In this document: positions 56,556-64,000 of the stretch, piece by piece
Layout of the letters: each line of letters opens with the position of its first letter
How positions within the stretch are numbered: position 1 is the stretch's first letter
Assembly: GCF_007655135.1 (NCBI RefSeq)
Contig: NC_045129.1
Span: 10,230,001 to 10,294,000, forward strand
Length of the DNA: 64,000 nucleotides
DNA from: Punica granatum
Lineage: Eukaryota; Streptophyta; Magnoliopsida; Myrtales; Lythraceae
Reading direction: 5' to 3'
Made by a program: the position numbers and the translations under genes
Notes under the pieces: model-generated
What the model saw: the letters and a program-made list of their open reading frames with translations, nothing else
Told to the model about the DNA's origin: nothing
The model's database searches: none

Positions 56556-57378
56556 TGACTGCCCAAATCCATCAAGACTTTGAACATGAGTGCACGAATT
56601 GCCAGTTCTACAGATATGAATGGGCGATATCTGAAGTGTGGTGAAAAGCCCTTCCTGTGGGAAAACAATGAGGTGAAGGACTTGACAAGGGCCAACTTCC
56701 GCCTTATGCTTCATTTTGTTGTTGTAATAATCCCATAGGACAATTTAAAGGCCTTTAAGGTCGATCGGTGTCAAATGTACCACAGCAGGCACCAGAATTC
56801 ATTTGTTTTGTTCAGTAGCAAATTCATTCAAAAGGGAAGACAGCATTATGGTACTCTGTAATATTGTACTACTTATCAGTCTCATACCGATCCTTTTGCC
56901 ATTGTGAACTGAGCAAATGTTGATGCAGAAATGGCCGTTGTGATACTCTAATGGAGTTTCTGTCCAAAAGGAAAAATATAAAATAAAAGAATGAAAAAGA
57001 ATAGGAAACTGCAATGGAGTTCCTGTTGGCAAGCGATATCGTACGGAGTGAGCTCGGGTCTCGTGGAGTTTCTACGGACATTGCAGGAACTTGAGGTCAT
57101 GTTAATTTACATATTGTCGGGGATTGTCGATATTCAGTTTACAGTCATTGACAACTTCCTGCCTTGAATTCTCTGTTTGGCCTTGAAAAAACAGATTTTA
57201 TTCGATAAATACATCGGTGTCAATTGAAGTTTTAGAAACGCGAAATCGGTAAACCTGGGTTATATTTAGTACATGTAAAGAGCATAGCTCATAGCTAGAG
57301 AAGTAGAATGAACAAGGCGGTCGTTCTACTTCTTTTCATTATCTTCTTCTTCTTCTCTGTTGGATAATAGGGATCAAT
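56556..57378. other. 3' region between convergent genes
   Basis: Holds the ACX2 3' untranslated region and the 3' flank of the Ole e 1-like gene. Short frames only. Confidence 0.6.
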
Positions 57379-58151
57379 CTATGCCTCGTAGCTGAGCTGG
57401 TAGAGGGAACGTAGAGCTGCGCAACCGTGAAGCGGCGTGTCCTTGAAGAACCCCATGGAGTTGGCACAGTGGCGGTTCGAAACCACTCCGTTATAACGGG
57501 TGAGGATCAGAGAGGCACTGTTGTGGCCAGGGTCGGGCACTCTGCAGCCAACCAGTGGGCTCCTGAACAATCGGACTGTGCAGAGCTCATCGTGGTGGTC
57601 CTCATCGACCTCCATTTCCCATCGTCCATCGGGGCCTGTCACAGCTTCAGCTTCATACGTGACCTGCATGTCCATGCTGTCCTTGCACTCTACAATTACC
57701 GTAGCACCTGACGGAAGGGCAAAGCTTGAATTTAGTTCTCTGGGATTGAAACGTTAATTTATAGTTTATATGTGTTCCAAAATCTGGTAACAGGCTCAGG
57801 CTCTTTCGGTTAATGTGCGGAAGAGGAAGAGTGATTGAATTGCTCGAAGGTCATCAACCGACTCCGAAATGATCTTATTTCACATGCATCATATTATCGA
57901 AACATTAATCGTGTGGAAGGCAGCACCTTACAGAATGAAAGCACCATATAGCATGGCAGCACCTTACATTATTTGGCCGAGGCAGTGAAGCAAAAATTCA
58001 AGTATGTACCCTCGATGAACGTGGAGAGAGGGGTCTCAAACCCAAATTGGCACGTGTCGCAGTGGACCCAACCCTCGAGCCAGAAGGGGTGACCCGCGCT
58101 AACCACAGCCGGTAGCATGCAAAAGGCCACCAACATCAAGAACCTCGCCAT
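57379..58151 (-). CDS. Ole e 1-like (pollen Ole e 1 / extensin-like family) secreted protein
   Basis: Two exons on the minus strand, 58151-58010 and 57707-57379, joined by a GT-AG intron in phase 1; the product is 156 residues. A signal peptide is clear (MARFLMLVAFCMLPAVVSAG). The family signature follows as EGWVHCDTCQFGFETPLSTF. Then come VECKDS, TYEAEAVTGPDGRW, the DEDHHDELC acidic segment, GCRVPD, SNRHCANSMGFF and a C-terminal PLHGCAAL. The six cysteines of Ole e 1 folds can be assigned, plus one or two extra. Family members are small secreted glycoproteins, mostly of pollen and pollen tubes but also of roots and other growing tissue; their molecular role is unsettled. The length is normal for the family and no damage is seen. 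Confidence 0.92.
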
Positions 58152-58244
58152 GATCTTATTATGCTTAGTGCAAATTAAGGAGGAAATATTTTAACAGAGC
58201 CAAGAGCAAGAGGAGGACTAAAGGCCTCTACCCTTAGGATCTCT

Positions 58245-58258
58245 AACATAATAAATAG
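58245..58258 (-). promoter_or_regulatory. possible TATA box of the Ole e 1-like gene
   Basis: On the minus strand the sequence reads CCTATTTATTATG, about 95-105 bases before the ATG. The position is right, but the match to TATAAA is imperfect. Confidence 0.35.
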
Positions 58259-60920
58259 GCAAAAATGAAAATGAAATTGGATTGAGAGATTTAAGGGAGA
58301 GTTAAAATAATACACATTGCAAGCTGGTGCTCACGTGCACAAGTAGGGAAGACTAACGGCGCTTCTTCCGGTTCCGGCCGCCATCTCTTTCAATGCTCAT
58401 TTAATGAGGGAAGGGTTGGATCCATTTGGTCATTCCCTTCACTTGCGCATGAATCCAACAATAAGCTATTAGACTTCTTTTGATTAAGATTCACTTCCAT
58501 GTGCATTTGCTACACGTAGTACTTCTTTTTTTATGTGTACCCTCGTATCCGGAAACTTAATGGGCTTATTTCAGTTCGAGTCAAATTGGCCCATTACGGA
58601 ATAAAACTCTCCCAATAAAAAATTTTCTCCATCTACAAGACTCATTTTCGAGACATTGCTTAAGGGAAATTAGCATCGAACCGCTTAAACTAACTCTTAT
58701 TGGTGCTATATGTCATACTTGGATTATCGAGAACTTCGCGGTCGAGTATTTTAATTGATTTCAGAACCTCATTTCTAAACTGAGAGCGATTGGCACTGCC
58801 CCGAACCTTTTTTTAAAAGCTTTACATTGCGTTTGGTAACAAAGTTAAAATTGATTTAATTTGATTTAAGGAAATGAAAATAAAAGTAGTTATAAAAAAT
58901 ATGTGAGAGAATTTAAAGAAGAAAATAAAAAAGTAATGATTATAATGAGGAAAAAATATTGAAATTGAAAAAAAGTCTTAAACAGTTTAGAGAATTTAAT
59001 ATTAAAAAATTAATTATAATAATATATAAGAAAAAGTATGAGAGAGGATTTAAAGAAAAAGATAAAAAAGTAATGATTGTCTTGTTAAATTAAGAAAAAA
59101 ATAAAATACAGTTAAGTTAAGTTAAATTTGATTGTATAAATAAACATATAGGTTTTGCATGGTTGAGTAGATAAGAGATGTACCATAACTTAGAGGATTG
59201 AGTAGAGAAGAGATGTACGAATGAGCTGTAACTGATCGATTGATAATGTGCTAGCGTTCTAAGCATTAGGTTAGGGGGGTTCAAGTCTCTTTGGAGACTA
59301 AGCATCGGATTCTGGTATAGTTATGGCTTAAATTGGACATTTCGCAGCGAGATTCGAGCCCTTATGATTATGCTTTATGAGATTGTTATGCTGGTCGCTT
59401 CCGACCCCTATTACCCATTAAAAGAAAAGAGCATAGAAGAAATGTAAACGCACGCATGAATACTAAGTAAAAAGAAATAGAGGCCGACTTGAACATTACA
59501 TAATTAATTACCAAAAAAAAGTGAGATTTTTTTCGATGTATATCTTAGTATTTGAAAATGCAGTAAACTTGATTAATTCAATTCAAGCAGGGTTAGTTCA
59601 CTAAGAGATAAAACTCTTTTTACGATTCTTTATTTATAACATTCGAATCCAAAACCTTATTTAAAAGAACACACTCTGAACTACTTGAATTAAGCACGTT
59701 AGTATGAAACAGTGGGACTTTAATTACACTTGAAAAAGTCAAAGGATAAAAAAAAAACTATAGTCGTTTGTATCAATGTTTTGACGTTTCGTGACGACTT
59801 AGATCATAATAGCAATAAAATATTGTGTGTGATCCCAGACTGAGTTGCTACTTACCGAAAGAGCATGTGCAACGTGCATATGCTAGTGTAGGCGTCGATC
59901 CAAAGCCAGCCTCGTAAATCACAACGCAAGGAAGTCGGTCCCCTGAAATATGAATTACTTGATCTAAGTTGATAGCAGAGGAGTACAAGCAAGTGCGCAG
60001 GTTGCGCAATTTACATGTCGACTGATTCGTTGTAAAGGTGGGCCGAATCGCACTGTGGCTAGGACAAATGATAAACTTTTAGCATCGGAAAAGATAGCAT
60101 GAAAATTAATAAGGACGGCCAAGCGCTTCCGTAGTTCCTTCTCTGATCCTTCCTTTTCCGTTGTTAGATTGACGCAATACTTCTGGTCAAGTTATCAGCA
60201 TTAGGCTCTGGCATCCCGGTTGATGGAAGTTCATTGTCGTGTTACGTGGATATATACAATAGAGAGATGCTGCTACTCCCGAATTGGGTATGCCGAATTA
60301 CTCGCAGCTGGCAAATTTTGTAATTATACAAAATAACTGGGGTATTTTACAAGTTAGAGGCATTCAGAGGCTTTTCCTTCAAAAAGTTTCCTAGGAAAAG
60401 GAATTTCCCTGTACAATATGGAAAATCAATCTCCAAGATGAGATCAATTACACAAATTCATTCACGGCCAATTGTATAACTTAGGAACCCTGTAAAAAGA
60501 GTGCAATAATACCTCGATGTTCTTTATTTATTTTATGAGCCAATATTATTTCATTGAGTATAATAGTATGATCGTTTATTTACAAAGTCTATATATACTA
60601 TGGGGAAAGGAAGTAGCATAATAAAAGATAGCAGTGAACTCGAATTCCTCCTACACGTTTGGCATGCATGAATGAGGTTGAATTGAATGGAATGATCACC
60701 CCATATCCTTTCACTCATTTTCCTTATTTGAAACCACTTGTTTAAATTGGAATGGGCATTCAATTATGTCAATAATTTTGCTTCAACTTGGTTGAATGAA
60801 CATTCCTTCAAAAATAGTTTACGTAATTGCTCATTCCACCATTTTAACTAAACTTTATACCTACATCATATATTTAATTTCATTTTAATATATCTACAAA
60901 ATGTTAAATTCCTATTTTTT
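58259..60920. other. intergenic DNA
   Basis: At about 58840-59130 an AT-rich piece starting GCGTTTGGTAAC has two diverged copies of GAGAG(A/G)ATTTAAAGAA...AAAAAAGTAATGATT, possibly an old MITE. Nothing else was recognised. Confidence 0.45.
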
Positions 60921-63900
60921 CTTTTTTTGTGCTGCAATGTGAAACATAAAAAAATTCTACGCCGAGTGGTCGGTGAGGGAGCCCCCGACCCAATTCCCGA
61001 GCTAGCCTTTTCCCTTTTTTTGTTTTGTTTTTTAATAGTTTTATATTATTTTTTATTTTATTTAAATTATTTCAGGTCCCTCAAGTTGCCAAAAGTACCC
61101 TCGAAAAAGTCGCCATATCAGCATTTCATCCAATTTTTTATGAAATATCGACGGCATGCTGTGGAGTGAGAAAAACTTTTTTTTTTGTGATATATCATGA
61201 AATTATTATTTTTTTGGTACTAAAGTGTGAAACACGGAAAAACTATGTGTTATGTGGTGTAATTTTTCATTTTTAATATTATTTTATTTTATTCTATGGA
61301 AATAATTTTATTATGTTTTATACCATTCCGATTTACTAAACATGACCTTATAGTATTGGGATGGAATAAAATCTCGCTTCAACAAACATAATTTCTCGAT
61401 ATCTTGTATCGCTCACTCGATTAAGATTTGTGATTGTTCTTCTTTTTCAATAATTAAGTGCTGCCTCGAGGGTCACCATTCGAGTGAGACCTAAGCCGAA
61501 CCCACAGGTGGAGCTCGATGCTCGTCAGATAAGGCCAAGCTCTGGCGCGGGCTGGTCAGCTTGGCTTGTCTTGGCTTGGCTTTATTCCGCGAGACCTAGT
61601 CGGCGTGGCTCTTGTCACCGATATCATTCTTGTTGGTTAGATCCCAAGCCCATGTAGGGTTTGGTCCCCTTGAAAGGAGCTCAGCCTTAGGCCGGCGAGC
61701 TTGGCCTCCAGGGTAATGTGCCTTTTCTAATCATTTCTCGCTTTCAATTTGCCCCCTTGGTTAGCAATTTGTTCGAGGAATTAAGAAAATCAAAGGTATC
61801 CACAGGGAAAAAAAAAAAGGTTGTAAAATCCACCAAAAAAGAGTTCTAAAATCCACCGAAAGAAAAAAAAAGAAAAAGAAAATCAAGGGTGCAATGTACC
61901 AATTAAGAGGCAGATCATGTCGGCAGAGAAATCCAAAACATTCCCAGCAACAGAATTGCCAAAATTATGTACATAAAAGGGAAAACTTAAAAGTTAAGAT
62001 CATATAGAAAGGAATTACAGTAAACATGCATGCTATCATCTATAAACAAGGGATTATAAATTCAATTCTCGCCAATATTTTTTTTGTACGGCTTTATTTC
62101 TTATTTTCTTTTCCATTTACTAAATTCATATACCTCTTTTATTTTTAACAAAAAAAAAAATTAACACCACCCACTAAAACATCAGTCTCCACTGATTAAT
62201 TATTTCAATTTGTAATTAATTGGCAATATTAATCGAGAAGAGTATTGACCTGAGAAAAAAAATGCCAAAATTCACTCCAACTCGTCTCAAAAGGTTTAGT
62301 TTGATTGCCAATTCAATTTCACAAGGAGTTAAAACATATCTCACCAGGCAGTGATAATTTTAATGAATTCAATTTGATTACATCAGTGAATAGAGCAGTT
62401 CATTCTTGTGAACCTACAATAAGTAATCGATGACTATGATTTCTTTGAACCGAATCAAGATGAGAATTTTTCCAAAAGTTCATTAGTAATAATTAACGAT
62501 TATGACTACTTTTGAACCAAATCCAGAGAACATTTTCTCAACTGCATGATTAAGAGGACTGTCTGTTTGATGGATAAGGACTGTTGAAATGCAATATGGG
62601 AGGTGGGAGGGAGTAGATCTAAATAAACATTAGCGTGCCTCACTCAGCTAACCCAAGTAAATAAACAAGGTGGGGCCCCAGTGGAGGGTAAAAAGGCCCT
62701 TTTCATTATCAATTTTTCATCTGATCTTTTTGGTAATTTTGGAGGATGATGATATCATTCTTGGGATGCATTTGCCTTTTGCAGTTGACTTTTCCCTCTT
62801 GTCTTCAACCACTGCCTTCTCTTCTATCCGAGCCTGTGAGCTCCTGACATGCGGACAAAACCAGAAAAAAAATTAATTCAATGCCACCAATAATAAATTT
62901 AAGATAAGAAAACAAATCTTTTCCCTTGAACAGAAGGAAAGGAGGTTTTCTAAAACAGAGAAATTAATTTTTTTTCCGATTATAAGGAATTTTTACGAAC
63001 ATAATACATTAAAATAAAAATTTTAAATATATAATAAAAATATACAAATAGTCTAACTGATTATTAAATTTAAAATCTTTTGATCAATAGGCAATGGACG
63101 TATCTGTTGCGTCTGATGTACGATAGTAGAAGACAATATGAACGAAAAAGTAAAAGTGACGCATGGAATTGATTACTCAGTTCGTCAGTAATTCTGACTA
63201 CGTCTGGTGGCGCCGCCAAGCCAAGTATATCCACTATTTTTTGAGTTAGGATTACAAGAGATATAAACTGCTGTATTAAAGGGAACAAACCCTAATTACA
63301 TCCCCAATGGATCGCCGATCTCGACCCGAATTCACAATACTTCAGGCTCCATAACCTAACAGTATCACTATACTATATCCTCACTTTAGAACCTAATCTT
63401 TTGAACAGAGAATACTAGGTCAAAGGAAAAATGACTTTTTTACCCAACATCATAAAAAATATTGTGGTCCAGTCAACAAAATGAATTCCACGATACAGCC
63501 CACTAACTAAGTTTGAACGAAAATATTCAAATCAATGTAACTTACTAAAAACTTAAGTAAGCATCTTCATAATACAAGTAACGTAATATATTTATAAATA
63601 ACTTATTACCAAGACAATAAATTTATTCCATAGTGATTTACTTAAATATACAATTTACTATTACTTGATAATGACAATTTTTATGACCAATTGATATAAT
63701 TTATTTTGATATATATAATATAATTATTCTAATGTGATTATACAATAAGCCTTTCCATCTTTCGCAATGGACTTAACCGTTGTCATAATGAAGGATGTGC
63801 TTAATATTCAAAATTTAGGGAACAACCTCTTTCAAAATGGAATTTGTAAAATAGATCATTATAAACATAATAAAGTCAGAAACTCTGACATATAATGTAA

Positions 63901-64000
63901 CTATAATCACAGGCGAACCGAGGTCAACATAGAAAGGTCTCTCATTAAAATTAGCCTTCGTTGCATAACAAATCAAGTTCCTTCGGGGAAGCTTAGGAAA
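60921..64000. other. intergenic DNA, no gene supported
   Basis: Mostly AT-rich. A GC-richer island at about 61455-61725 has TTGGCTTGTCTTGGCTTGGC and an AGGCCGGCGAGCTTGGCC patch, probably a dispersed repeat fragment. No exon chain, RNA gene or transposon ends were seen. Confidence 0.45.

Noticed and set aside
57385..57420. tRNA-like phrase GTAGCTGAGCTGGTAGAGGG
   Set aside because: It resembles a tRNA D-arm, but no anticodon or T-arm follows, and it lies in the last exon of the Ole e 1-like gene read on the other strand.

Overview
The window is nuclear DNA from a flowering plant, most likely a core eudicot. The genes have short exons with GT-AG introns and encode plant proteins (ACX2-type acyl-CoA oxidase, seed-type SDH2-3, SCO1 homolog 2, a TTL-type TPR/thioredoxin-like protein, an Ole e 1-like protein). 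Intergenic DNA is AT-rich and full of plant transposons. No rRNA, tRNA, organellar insert or CRISPR array was seen. Family names rest on remembered conserved motifs, because no search could be run.

Layout. From 1 to about 37.4 kb the DNA is transposon-rich. It holds a 1.46-kb hAT-like element with a perfect 8-bp target duplication (304-1761), MITEs of hAT, Mutator-like and CACTA type, and a second hAT-like element (10272-11776) carrying a piece of a wall-associated-kinase ectodomain. It also holds a 5-kb Mutator-like element (16127-21158) containing a GRF zinc-finger reading frame, decayed N-terminal transposase sequence and two minisatellite blocks. Beyond it lie two diverged copies of one F-box gene (22643-23845 and 27897-29116), both broken. 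A Helitron-like element follows the first copy, and a 3-kb solo LTR (30068-33114) and a Tourist-like MITE lie further on.

From 37.4 to 58.2 kb is the gene island. In order: SDH2-3 (+), HCC2/SCO1-homolog-2 (+), a TTL/TPR14-like gene (+), an unrecognised conserved plant gene (-), ACX2 (+) and an Ole e 1-like secreted protein gene (-). Exon chains were joined by hand; reading phase closes exactly for every gene except the 5' part of HCC2. From memory, SDH2-3, a TPR/TTL gene, an unnamed gene and ACX2 also lie close together on the lower arm of Arabidopsis chromosome 5 (At5g65110-At5g65165), so the island may be an old syntenic block. The last 6 kb holds no gene I can support.

Functional themes. 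SDH2-3 (complex II) and HCC2 (a SCO family member linked to complex IV) are nuclear genes for mitochondrial proteins. ACX2 starts peroxisomal beta-oxidation of long-chain acyl-CoAs. A G-box/ABRE and an RY motif just upstream of SDH2-3 fit the seed-specific expression known for that paralogue. I found no clearly new biological system. The most unusual items are gene-fragment capture by the hAT-like elements and the cargo of the Mutator-like element.
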